Shown one piece after another: positions 1 to 5,331 of a stretch of DNA of 5,331 bases. The stretch covers positions 1 through 5,331 of the forward strand of contig JAJYYT010000167.1 in NCBI GenBank assembly GCA_021800645.1, read 5' to 3'. The notes beneath the pieces are model-generated. The model was not told where the DNA came from and searched no databases. It saw only the letters and a list, made by a program, of their open reading frames with translations. Made by a program: the position numbers and the translations under genes. Origin of the DNA: Actinomycetes bacterium. GTDB lineage: Bacteria > Actinomycetota > Acidimicrobiia > Acidimicrobiales > RAAP-2. Within the stretch, counting starts at the first letter, position 1. Each line of letters opens with the position of its first letter.

Positions 1-741
1 GGGGGGAGCGGCAGGCGGGGCCGCACCCGACCCCAGTGCGCCGGAGGCACCGACCTGGGCCTTCAGCGCGGCAAGCTCCGCGTCCACGTTCGACTTCGCG
101 CTGACCTCGTCCAGCTCCTTCTGGATGTCGTCGGTGGTGCCACCGACGTCCTCGAGCACCCCGGACTCGAGCAGCTCGTCGGTGGCCTGGGCCCGCGACT
201 GCATGGTCGCGATCTTGTCCTGCGCCCGCTGCAACGCGGCGCCGGAGTCACTGATGGATTTCGAGATCCCCGAGACGCTCTCGTTCACGGAGGTGACGGC
301 CTTCGACGCGGTGTACTCCGCCTTGAGCGTCTCCTTCTGGGTGCGGAAGGCGTTCACCCGGGACTGGAGCTGGTCCAGCGTCTGCTCGAGCTTCTGCTCC
401 TGTTCCGTCAGCTGCTGGTGCTGCGGCTCCATCTGGTCGATCTGCTGCAGCGCCGCGGCCTTGCGGGCGAGCGCCTCTTTCGCCAGGTCGTCCCGGCCCT
501 GCGCGACTGCAGCCTGGGCCTGATCCTGGAGGTGGGCGACGGACTGCTGCAGCTGGCTCTCCTGGAGCTCGAGGCGTTTGCGCGACGCCGCGATTGTGAC
601 GAGCGCCCGCCGGACCTGCGTGAGCTGCTCGAGCATCTTCTCGTACGAGAGGTCGAGCATCTCCGCCGGGTTCTCTGCCTGGTCGAGCGCCTTGTTCGCT
701 TTCGCCTCGACGATGTCGTGGGCACGTTGGAAGATTCCCAT
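1..741 (-). CDS. pspA: PspA/IM30 (Vipp1) family membrane-stress protein, 3' end cut by window edge
   Basis: PspA/IM30 proteins (bacterial relatives of ESCRT-III) bind stressed inner membrane through an N-terminal amphipathic helix and assemble into rods or rings. The ATG at 741 opens a frame that stays open to base 1, giving 247 residues. The N-terminus MGIFQRAHDIVEAKANKALD is the typical family opening, followed by the usual ENPAEMLDL-type segment (residues 23-31). Residues about 32-150 are a Gln/Glu/Lys/Ala-rich coiled coil, and a second helical part runs to about 230. The visible end (residues 231-247) is a Gly/Ala/Pro-rich linker, past the E. coli PspA length of about 222 residues (family knowledge), so little should be missing apart from a tail. 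A GGAG lies 12 bases before the ATG and a GGGGG lies closer, so the ribosome site is only moderate. The gene is co-directional with pyrE, 60 bases downstream of it. It may share the transcript or have its own promoter in the spacer. The family assignment is firm; the physiological role here is inferred. Confidence 0.93.
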   Translation of the reverse strand, partial: MGIFQRAHDIVEAKANKALDQAENPAEMLDLSYEKMLEQLTQVRRALVTIAASRKRLELQESQLQQSVAHLQDQAQAAVAQGRDDLAKEALARKAAALQQIDQMEPQHQQLTEQEQKLEQTLDQLQSRVNAFRTQKETLKAEYTASKAVTSVNESVSGISKSISDSGAALQRAQDKIATMQSRAQATDELLESGVLEDVGGTTDDIQKELDEVSAKSNVDAELAALKAQVGASGALGSGAAPPAAPP

Positions 742-752
742 GCCCCCATCTT

Positions 753-774
753 GCTCCGTCCGGGGCTCCGTCCG
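753..774 (-). repeat. 10-bp direct repeat in the pspA leader
   Basis: On the plus strand GCTCCGTCCG occurs at 753-762 and again at 765-774, a 12-base period. On the coding (minus) strand each copy reads CGGACGGAGC, so each carries a GGAG. The copy nearer the gene supplies the Shine-Dalgarno-like GGAG 12 bases before the ATG of pspA. It could be an operator, a duplicated ribosome site or a chance duplication; the sequence alone does not decide. Confidence 0.5.
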
Positions 775-801
775 TAGTCGTGCACGCCGCTCCCGCGCCG
801 G

Positions 802-1401
802 TCAGCCGCCCTCGAAGGGGAAGCCGAGATCCGGCGCCGTCAGGACTGCTCGGAACGCCAGCCCCTCCTCGGCCGCCATGGCGGCCGCCGTGCCACCCCG
901 GTCCACCAGTGCGACGAGCCCCACCGGCTCGGCTCCCGCCGCACGTACCGCCCGCGCCGCCTCGAGCAGCGACGTGCCGCGCGTGACCGTGTCCTCGGTG
1001 ACCACCACCACATCACCCTGGTCCAGCGCGCCCGCGACGCGGCCGCCCGGCCCGTGCCGCTTCTCTTCCTTGCGGACGCTGAACGCCTTCAGCGGGCGCC
1101 CACGCACCGTGGCGACGGCTGCGGTCACGAACGCGACCGGGTCCGCCCCCATCGTCAACCCTCCGATGGCCGTCACTTCGTCCGGAACGAGGTCCAGAAC
1201 CGCCTCTGCCACGAGGAGCATGGCCTCCGGACGGCAGACGGTCTGCTTCGCGTCGATGAACCAGCTGCTTGGCCTCCCGGACTTGAGCACGAAGGCGCCC
1301 TCGCGGACCGCGTGGAGCAGCAGGTGCTCGCGCAGCGACTCGAGCGCCGGCGACGCGAGCCGCGGCAAGCGCCGTTGCGAAGGGGTCTCGAGCCCGGTCA
1401 C
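802..1401 (-). CDS. pyrE: orotate phosphoribosyltransferase (OPRT)
   Basis: OPRT joins orotate to PRPP to make orotidine 5'-phosphate, step 5 of pyrimidine synthesis in the cytoplasm. The 199-residue product has the family's landmarks in order: the FVLKSGRPSSWFIDAKQ segment (37-53), GGLTMGADPVA (80-90), the flexible-loop motif RKEEKRHG (110-117) with its catalytic-type lysines, and the PRPP-binding motif VVVVTEDTVTRGTS (131-144) with the acidic pair E136-D137. The length is normal for a bacterial OPRT of about 200 residues. The start is the GTG at 1401, whose GTGA overlaps the purM TGA stop by 4 bases. The same frame is open further upstream to 1809, but that part lies antiphase inside purM and shows no OPRT homology. 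No clear Shine-Dalgarno precedes the GTG, consistent with translation by coupling to purM. The PRPP motif has R-G-T-S where T-G-G-S is more usual, so another PRTase specificity is possible, but the RKE.K.HG loop and N-terminal motif favour OPRT. Confidence 0.9.
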   Translation of the reverse strand: MTGLETPSQRRLPRLASPALESLREHLLLHAVREGAFVLKSGRPSSWFIDAKQTVCRPEAMLLVAEAVLDLVPDEVTAIGGLTMGADPVAFVTAAVATVRGRPLKAFSVRKEEKRHGPGGRVAGALDQGDVVVVTEDTVTRGTSLLEAARAVRAAGAEPVGLVALVDRGGTAAAMAAEEGLAFRAVLTAPDLGFPFEGG

Positions 1402-2522
1402 AGCCGCACCGCGCCGGTCCCGGCGACGACCTCGCCCACCACGTGGGCCGGCGACGCGCCCGGGGCGGTCCGCAACGCCCGGACCACCGGGTCCACCGCG
1501 TCCGGGGCCACCACGAGGATCATGCCGAGACCGAGGTTGAAGACGCGCGCCATCTCGGGCTCCGGCACGCTGCCGAGGCGCGCGATCTCGGCGAAGATGC
1601 GCGGCACCTCCCATGCCCTGCGATCCAAGACCGCATCGGCGTACGGGGGCAGCACACGGGCCAGGTTCCCCGGGATGCCACCACCGGTCACGTGTGCGCA
1701 GGCGTGGACACCTGTCGCACGCGCTCGCAGCGCTCCGAGGACCGACGGTGCGTACACCACGGAGGGGGCAAGGAGCTCGTCCGCGAGGGAGTGCGGGGCC
1801 CCGTCCCACGCCGGCCCGTCGAGCGGAAGCCCCGCGCGCTCGAGCAGGACGTGCCGGGCGAGCGTGTACCCGTTCGAACGGAGCCCCGGCGAAGGCAGCC
1901 CTACGAGCAGGTCACCGACGGCGACGCGGTGGGGGCCGAGCTCCTGGCCGGCCTCGACCACGCCCAGCGCGAACCCCGCCAAGTCGACGTCGTCGGGTCC
2001 CATGGCGCCGGGGTGCTCGGCGGTCTCGCCGCCCGCCAGCGCGCACCTTGCGATTCGGCACCCCCTGGCGATCCCCCCGACGATCGACTCGACCCGCTCG
2101 GGCACGAGCTTCCCCACTGCGACGTAGTCCAAGAGGAACAGCGGCTCTGCCCCCACGCAGACGACGTCGTCCACGCACATCGCGACGAGGTCCACGCCGA
2201 TGTCGTCGAGACGGCCGGTCGCTTGCGCGAGCAGCATCTTCGTCCCGACGCCGTCGGTCGACGAGACGAGCACCGGGTGCGGGTACCGGTCGGTGTCGAG
2301 CGCGAACAGCCCTGCGAAGCCGCCGATGCCAGAGAGCACCCCCGGACGCTCCGTGGCACGTGCGAGGCCCCGGATCCGCTCGACCGTCTCGTCCGCGGCG
2401 GAAAGGTCGACGCCTGCCCCCGCGTACGTGGCTGCATCGCCACCGGATGCGCCGGCGCCGGCGCACGCGTCCGTGCCGGTGCCGGCGGGCGCAGTCGCGT
2501 CCTCCCTCGGTCTCACCGGCAC
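1398..2522 (-). CDS. purM: phosphoribosylformylglycinamidine cyclo-ligase (AIR synthetase)
   Basis: PurM uses ATP to close FGAM into aminoimidazole ribonucleotide, step 5 of purine synthesis, directly after PurL. The 374-residue product shows the family motifs in order: TYAGAGVDL (32-40), GIGGFAGLF (65-73), the ATP-site STDGVGTK (88-95), the VDDV region (117-120), GGETAEHPGAM (164-174), HVTGGGIPGNLARVLP (277-292) and FNLGLGMILVV (328-338). The start is the GTG at 2522, 4 bases after the purF stop; a second GTG at 2516 is the only other in-frame start before the conserved part. No strong Shine-Dalgarno is visible, so reinitiation after purF is likely. The first 30 or so residues are Ala/Gly/Thr-rich, low-complexity, and absent from the 345-residue E. 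coli protein (family knowledge), which accounts for the extra length. The stop overlaps the pyrE start. Identification is very secure; the exact start is less so. Confidence 0.97.
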   Translation of the reverse strand: MPVRPREDATAPAGTGTDACAGAGASGGDAATYAGAGVDLSAADETVERIRGLARATERPGVLSGIGGFAGLFALDTDRYPHPVLVSSTDGVGTKMLLAQATGRLDDIGVDLVAMCVDDVVCVGAEPLFLLDYVAVGKLVPERVESIVGGIARGCRIARCALAGGETAEHPGAMGPDDVDLAGFALGVVEAGQELGPHRVAVGDLLVGLPSPGLRSNGYTLARHVLLERAGLPLDGPAWDGAPHSLADELLAPSVVYAPSVLGALRARATGVHACAHVTGGGIPGNLARVLPPYADAVLDRRAWEVPRIFAEIARLGSVPEPEMARVFNLGLGMILVVAPDAVDPVVRALRTAPGASPAHVVGEVVAGTGAVRL

Positions 2523-2526
2523 CCGG

Positions 2527-4110
2527 TCATGCCCCCGGAGGCGAGCCCTTCAGGAGTGGCACCTCCCGCACCGGCTCTGCGGGCCCGACGCTCTCGGCCC
2601 AAAGACTCTCGGGCCCGACGCTCTCGGGCCCGACGCTCTCGGGCCAGTCGCTCTCGGCCCAGGCACGCTCGGCCGGCACCGCCGTCGGGTACCGGCCCGT
2701 GAGGCACGCGTCGCACCAGCCCGCCGAGCCGGCGCCGATCGCGGTCTTGAGCTCCTCGACCCCGATGTAGGCGATCGAGTCGACGTCGAGGAAGCGCTCG
2801 ATCTCCGGTGGCGACATCGAGGCCGCGAGGAGCTCGCCACGCGTCGGGGTGTCGATCCCGTAGAAGCACGGCCACCGGAAGGGTGGCGAGGAGATGCGCA
2901 GATGCACCTCGGACGCCCCGGCGTCCCGCAGCATCCTCACGATCGCCCGCGTCGTCGTGCCCCGCACGATCGAGTCGTCCACCACGACGAGCCGCCTTCC
3001 CGCGATGTTCTCGCGAAGGGGGTTCAGCTTCCGGCGTACCGCGTCCCGGCGCGCGTCGGAGTCCGGGTCGATGAACGTGCGCCCGATGTAGCGGTTCTTC
3101 ACCAGCCCCTGGCCGTAGGGGATGCCGCTACGCCGGGCGAAGCCTTCGGCGGCAGGCACGCCGGAGTCCGGGACGCCCATGACCAGATCGGCGTCGACCG
3201 GCGCCCGCTCTGCGAGCAGCTCGCCCATGCGACGGCGTGCACCGTGCACCTCGCGTCCGTAGAGGCGACTGTCGGGACGCGCGAAGTAGACGAATTCGAA
3301 GATGCACAGGTGCGGATCGACGTCTCCGGGGCCGAAGAGCATCTCGCTGTGGATCCCCTCCTCTCCGGGCCCGTCGATCGTGACGAGCTCGCCAGGATCC
3401 AGCTCGCGCACGTACGTCGCGCCGACCACATCGAGCGCAGGCGACTCCGACGCGAGCACCCAGCCCTCCCGGCGCTCCGCCGTCCCGAGGCGCCCGAGGC
3501 ACAACGGCCGGAAGCCGTGAGGGTCCCGGATCCCGTAGAGACGCTCCGTATCGACCAGCACGAGGGAGAAGGCTCCCTTCAAGCGCGGGAGCACCCCGCG
3601 CAGCGCGGCCGCGAGCGCGCCGACCGGGAGCGCGCGAGCGAGGAGCTCCGCGACCACGTCGCTGTCCGTGGCCACCATGCCCGGCAGCATCCCGCAGCTC
3701 GCCGCGAGCTCCGTCGTGTTGGTCAGGTTGCCGTTGTGCCCGAGGGCGAAGCCGGCGCCGCCGGCAGAGCGGTAGACGGGCTGGGCCGCCTGCCAATCCG
3801 AAGAGCCGTGGGTCGAGTACCGCGTGTGGCCCATCGCGAGGTGCCCGACGAGGCCCGAGAGCGTGCGCTCGTCGAAGACCCGGGTCACGAGCCCCATGTC
3901 CTTCACGACCGTGATCGTCCGGCCGTCGCTCACGGCCATGCCCGCCGACTCCTGGCCGCGATGCTGAAGGGCGTAGAGCCCGTCGAACGTGAGGTGCGAC
4001 GCCGGCCGGCACGGCGCGTACACCCCGAAGACCCCGCAGGCTTCCTTCAACGTTCGATCTGCAACTTTCGATGCTCCGCGCCTGGCGTCGACGAGTCGGC
4101 GCGGCGGCAT
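2527..4110 (-). CDS. purF: amidophosphoribosyltransferase (PRPP glutamine amidotransferase)
   Basis: PurF makes phosphoribosylamine from PRPP and glutamine, the committed first step of purine synthesis. From the ATG at 4110 the product has 527 residues. The Ntn-type glutaminase domain begins at C25 in EACGVFGVY, the nucleophile exposed when the propeptide is cleaved, followed by LQHRGQESAGMAVSDG, GHTRYSTHG and GHNGNLTN. The PRTase domain carries VVVDDSIVRGTTTR with D378-D379. Four cysteines, C269, C415, C466 and C469, have the 146-51-3 spacing I recall for the 4Fe-4S ligands of B. subtilis PurF, so this is probably a cluster-bearing enzyme, regulated by nucleotides as the family is. The conserved part ends near residue 479 (CDACLTGRYPTAVP). 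A 48-residue tail follows, with six pentapeptides at 481-510 encoded by 15-bp repeats. Starts are uncertain: TTG at 4197 (556 residues), ATG at 4110, or TTG at 4050 (507 residues, propeptide MKEA). Codons just before 4050 are unusually AT-ending, which favours a late start; none has a good ribosome site. Confidence 0.96.
   Translation of the reverse strand: MPPRRLVDARRGASKVADRTLKEACGVFGVYAPCRPASHLTFDGLYALQHRGQESAGMAVSDGRTITVVKDMGLVTRVFDERTLSGLVGHLAMGHTRYSTHGSSDWQAAQPVYRSAGGAGFALGHNGNLTNTTELAASCGMLPGMVATDSDVVAELLARALPVGALAAALRGVLPRLKGAFSLVLVDTERLYGIRDPHGFRPLCLGRLGTAERREGWVLASESPALDVVGATYVRELDPGELVTIDGPGEEGIHSEMLFGPGDVDPHLCIFEFVYFARPDSRLYGREVHGARRRMGELLAERAPVDADLVMGVPDSGVPAAEGFARRSGIPYGQGLVKNRYIGRTFIDPDSDARRDAVRRKLNPLRENIAGRRLVVVDDSIVRGTTTRAIVRMLRDAGASEVHLRISSPPFRWPCFYGIDTPTRGELLAASMSPPEIERFLDVDSIAYIGVEELKTAIGAGSAGWCDACLTGRYPTAVPAERAWAESDWPESVGPESVGPESLWAESVGPAEPVREVPLLKGSPPGA
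2581..2670. repeat. 15-bp minisatellite, six units, inside the 3' end of purF
   Basis: Six head-to-tail 15-bp units fill this stretch. Plus-strand units 1, 3 and 4 are identical (GGGCCCGACGCTCTC at 2581, 2611 and 2626). Units 2 (2596), 5 (2641) and 6 (2656) are diverged. In PurF they encode, in protein order, the pentads ERAWA, ESDWP, ESVGP, ESVGP, ESLWA, ESVGP (residues 481-510). The unit is a multiple of three, so unit gain or loss keeps the frame. The junctions contain the self-complementary TCGGGCCCGA at 2609-2618 and 2624-2633, which could fold or promote slippage. The two adjacent identical copies suggest recent duplication. Confidence 0.92.
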
Positions 4111-4149
4111 ACGCGCGCGGCCCCAACGACCGCTCGTCGGCCCGAGGGA

Positions 4150-4155
4150 AGTGTA
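4150..4155 (-). promoter_or_regulatory. possible -10 element for purF
   Basis: On the minus strand this hexamer reads TACACT, which fits the TANNNT pattern of sigma-70-type actinobacterial -10 boxes, within CTGTACACTTCC. A start of transcription about 7 bases further on would give a leader of roughly 30 bases to the ATG at 4110. No convincing -35 hexamer lies at the usual distance. It is the best promoter-like match I found in the purL-purF gap, but a single hexamer is weak evidence. Confidence 0.22.
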
Positions 4156-4205
4156 CAGCGAGGGGATGCCGGCACCCTGCGCGCTCAGCTTCGACAACCT
4201 GCGAC

Positions 4206-4236
4206 GCCAGCGCCTCGTGCCCGACGAGGCGCTGGC
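4206..4236. promoter_or_regulatory. perfect 13-bp inverted repeat (hairpin) between purL and purF
   Basis: Arm 4206-4218 (GCCAGCGCCTCGT) and arm 4224-4236 (ACGAGGCGCTGGC) are exact reverse complements around a 5-base loop. Transcribed from the minus strand it begins 80 bases beyond the purL stop and lies 96 bases before the purF ATG at 4110. No run of U follows, so it is not a textbook intrinsic terminator. It could be a U-less terminator, an attenuator, an RNA processing or stability element, or a protein-binding palindrome. The structure is certain in sequence; its role is inferred. Confidence 0.6.
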
Positions 4237-4267
4237 CGAGCTTCGGGGCCGGCGGCCCCACCCCGGC

Positions 4268-4289
4268 GGTCACGGAGCGGTCACGGGGC
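4268..4289. repeat. two 11-bp direct repeats, possible operator
   Basis: GGTCACGGAGC (4268-4278) is followed directly by GGTCACGGGGC (4279-4289), differing at one base. The 11-base period puts both copies on one face of the helix, as in direct-repeat sites of response regulators such as actinobacterial PhoP, whose units centre on a GTTCA-like core (family knowledge). They lie 27 to 48 bases into the gap after the purL stop, upstream of the hairpin and of purF. No third unit is seen on either side. Confidence 0.35.
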
Positions 4290-4315
4290 AAGGAGGACCC
4301 GGGCGGCCGTCGGCG

Positions 4316-5331
4316 TCACGCTGGCTCGAGCCTCTTTGCGAGCGAACCCGAAAAGGCTGCCGAGAGCTCGAGCACCGGGACGTCCACCAGCCCCTCCACC
4401 ACGAACCGGTCGCCCTCGACGATCCCGATCACCTCGGCAGCCACACCCGCGTCGGCCGCCCTCGCGCACAGCTCCTGTGGCCGCTTCGTCGCGGCGAGGA
4501 TGCGGGAGGGCAGCTCGGTGAACAGCTCGCCATGCCCCTCGACGCCGGCAACCCGTACCCCGACGCCTCCGGCGATCGCCATCTCCGCGAGAGCGACAGC
4601 GAGCCCTCCCGCCGACACGTCGTGCACACCGTCGAGCAGCAGGTTCTCTCCTGCCCCCGCTGGACCCCCCTCGCCTGTCCGGTGCGCCCCTCCTGCGACG
4701 ATCTCGGCGACGAGACCGGCGACGAGACCGGCGAGGCGCCCGTGCGCCTCGTGGTCGAGCACGGGCAGCTCGCCCCCCCGACGAGCCCGGCACTCGACCG
4801 CCCAACGGCTGCCGCCGAGGGGATGCGGCACACCGCCGTCCGCGCGGCGCCTGCCGAGGAGCACGACGCTCGAACCCGCCGAGAACGCCGCCGGTGGTGG
4901 GCGACGCCGGAGCCGTTCGACGAGGCCCAGCACGCCGAGCACGGGGGTAGGGGGGATGTCGACGCCTGTGCTCTCGTTGTACAGGCTCACGTTCCCGCCG
5001 ATCACCGGCAAGCCGAACGCTCGACAGGCGTCGGCCAGACCGTCCACGGTCTCGGAGAGCTGCCACATCACCTCTGGGTGCTCAGGGTTCCCGAAGTTCA
5101 GACAGTTCACGACGGCGACGGCTGCGGCGCCGACGCATGCGAGATTGGCGACCGACTCGGCGAGCACCAGGGCCACGCCTGCGCGCGGGTCGATCGAGCA
5201 CCAGTGCGGCGCCGAGTCGGTCGTGACCGCGACCCCGCGCTCGCTCGGCGGCAGGCCTGGGCCTGCGAGGCGGAGCAGCGCTGCGTCGCCGCCGGGACCG
5301 ACCACCGTGTTCAAGAAGAGCTGGTGGTCGT
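4316..5331 (-). CDS. purL: phosphoribosylformylglycinamidine synthase subunit PurL, C-terminal part (5' end beyond window)
   Basis: PurL converts FGAR to FGAM with ATP and ammonia delivered by PurQ, with PurS as third subunit in the small-PurL system. The frame is already open at the right edge, reading DHQLFLNTVVGPGGDAALLR, a well-known internal PurL segment, so the TTG at 5314 is not a start. The visible 337 residues contain the conserved block with SIDPRAG, NCLNFGNPEHPEVMWQ, GGNVSLYNESTG and IPPTPVLGVLGLVE, then the second ATP-grasp-like AIRS C-terminal half with LGGSR (4805-4819), GVHDVSAGGLAVALAEM (ending near 4580) and the C-terminus SLAKRLEPA. Two spots look unlike the usual family text: GGSR where GGSE is common, and HDVSAGG where HDxSDGG is common. 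A Gly-rich stretch at 4646-4693 appears to be an insertion before HDVS. purF follows on the same strand after 205 bases. purQ and purS would be expected to the right, outside the window. Confidence 0.95.
   Translation of the reverse strand, partial: DHQLFLNTVVGPGGDAALLRLAGPGLPPSERGVAVTTDSAPHWCSIDPRAGVALVLAESVANLACVGAAAVAVVNCLNFGNPEHPEVMWQLSETVDGLADACRAFGLPVIGGNVSLYNESTGVDIPPTPVLGVLGLVERLRRRPPPAAFSAGSSVVLLGRRRADGGVPHPLGGSRWAVECRARRGGELPVLDHEAHGRLAGLVAGLVAEIVAGGAHRTGEGGPAGAGENLLLDGVHDVSAGGLAVALAEMAIAGGVGVRVAGVEGHGELFTELPSRILAATKRPQELCARAADAGVAAEVIGIVEGDRFVVEGLVDVPVLELSAAFSGSLAKRLEPA
4706..4729. repeat. 12-bp tandem duplication in purL
   Basis: GGCGACGAGACC occurs twice in direct succession (4706-4717 and 4718-4729), followed by a partial third copy GGCGAG. 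On the coding strand it encodes GLVA-GLVA inside the helix preceding the Gly-rich insertion of PurL. It is in frame and so tolerated. It is probably a small slippage duplication with no regulatory meaning. Confidence 0.6.

Larger units (their letters stand above)
4111..4315. other. purL-purF intergenic region
   Basis: This 205-base gap is the largest stretch without a confident gene. It holds the 11-bp direct repeats, the 13-bp hairpin and the -10-like hexamer listed separately. If PurF actually starts at the TTG at 4197, the gap shrinks to 118 bases and the -10-like hexamer falls inside the gene. Two frames look weakly coding by third-position GC: plus strand from the ATG at 4166 and minus strand from the TTG at 4291. 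Neither gives a product I recognise, and both run on as shadows of purL or purF. Confidence 0.5.

Noticed and set aside
747..749. ATG on the minus strand just before the pspA start
   Set aside because: It is in a different frame; the ATG at 741 gives the canonical MGIF start of PspA.
578..1540. Plus-strand frame of 320 codons across pspA, pyrE and the end of purM
   Set aside because: It is antisense to three well-supported genes and its translation is low-complexity Ser/Arg/Pro.
1402..1809. Upstream extension of the pyrE frame to 1809
   Set aside because: It lies wholly within purM in another frame and lacks OPRT homology; the GTG at 1401 with stop overlap is the natural start.
2581..2670. 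Regular repeats considered as a CRISPR array
   Set aside because: Units are 15 bp, contiguous with no spacers, and in frame within purF, so this is a coding tandem repeat.
3128..4291. Minus-strand frame from a TTG at 4291 overlapping purF out of phase
   Set aside because: Its first 30 codons have high GC at third positions, but the translation is unrecognised and the rest is a shadow of purF.
4290..4297. AAGGAGGA on the plus strand, a perfect Shine-Dalgarno-like string
   Set aside because: No ATG, GTG or TTG follows at a workable distance on the plus strand, and it lies beside the minus-strand purL stop.
2200..4521. Long plus-strand open frame of 773 codons crossing purM, purF and the start of the purL region
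   Set aside because: It is antisense to purF and purM with clear homology on the other strand; Arg/Pro/Ala-rich translation with no recognisable domain is typical of shadow frames in GC-rich DNA.
4166..5331. Plus-strand open frame from the ATG at 4166 to the right edge, preceded by GAGGGG
   Set aside because: From about 4316 it is codon-for-codon antisense to purL. The first 50 codons have high third-position GC but give no recognisable protein, and the hairpin explains part of that.

Overview
The window is GC-rich and densely coding, and every convincing gene lies on the minus strand. Reading from right to left, the order is purL (C-terminal part only, cut by the right edge), purF, purM, a pyrE-like orotate phosphoribosyltransferase, and a PspA/IM30-family gene cut by the left edge. 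I see no RNA genes, CRISPR arrays, insertion sequences or attachment sites. The composition, GTG/TTG starts, actinobacterial-style PurF with an iron-sulfur-type cysteine set, and compact gene spacing suggest a high-GC actinobacterium. An Acidimicrobiia-like lineage is possible, but this is an inference and not proven by the window.

Right part (4316-5331): the last 337 residues of PurL, step 4 of de novo purine synthesis. Next is a 205-base gap (4111-4315) holding a perfect 13-bp hairpin, a pair of 11-bp-phased direct repeats and a weak -10-like hexamer. No convincing gene lies in it. This is the only sizeable non-coding stretch and the likeliest control point of the purine cluster.

Centre (1398-4110): purF (step 1, PRPP to phosphoribosylamine) and purM (step 5, FGAM to AIR), separated by only 4 bases. 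PurF has all catalytic and cluster residues, plus an unusual C-terminal tail built from six 15-bp tandem repeats (2581-2670). PurM has an Ala/Gly-rich N-terminal extension.

Left part: the OPRT gene (802-1401) overlaps the purM stop by 4 bases (GTGA), so a pyrimidine-pathway enzyme that uses PRPP appears translationally coupled to the purine genes. After a 60-base spacer with a 10-bp direct repeat comes the PspA/IM30 gene (1-741), a coiled-coil membrane-stress protein with no obvious metabolic link to the cluster.

Together purL-purF-purM-pyrE look like one nucleotide-biosynthesis transcription unit joining two PRPP-consuming enzymes. This is mostly housekeeping DNA. I do not see a new defence or mobile system. 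The features most worth a second look are the purF minisatellite tail, the purL-purF intergenic hairpin and repeats, and the purM-pyrE coupling.
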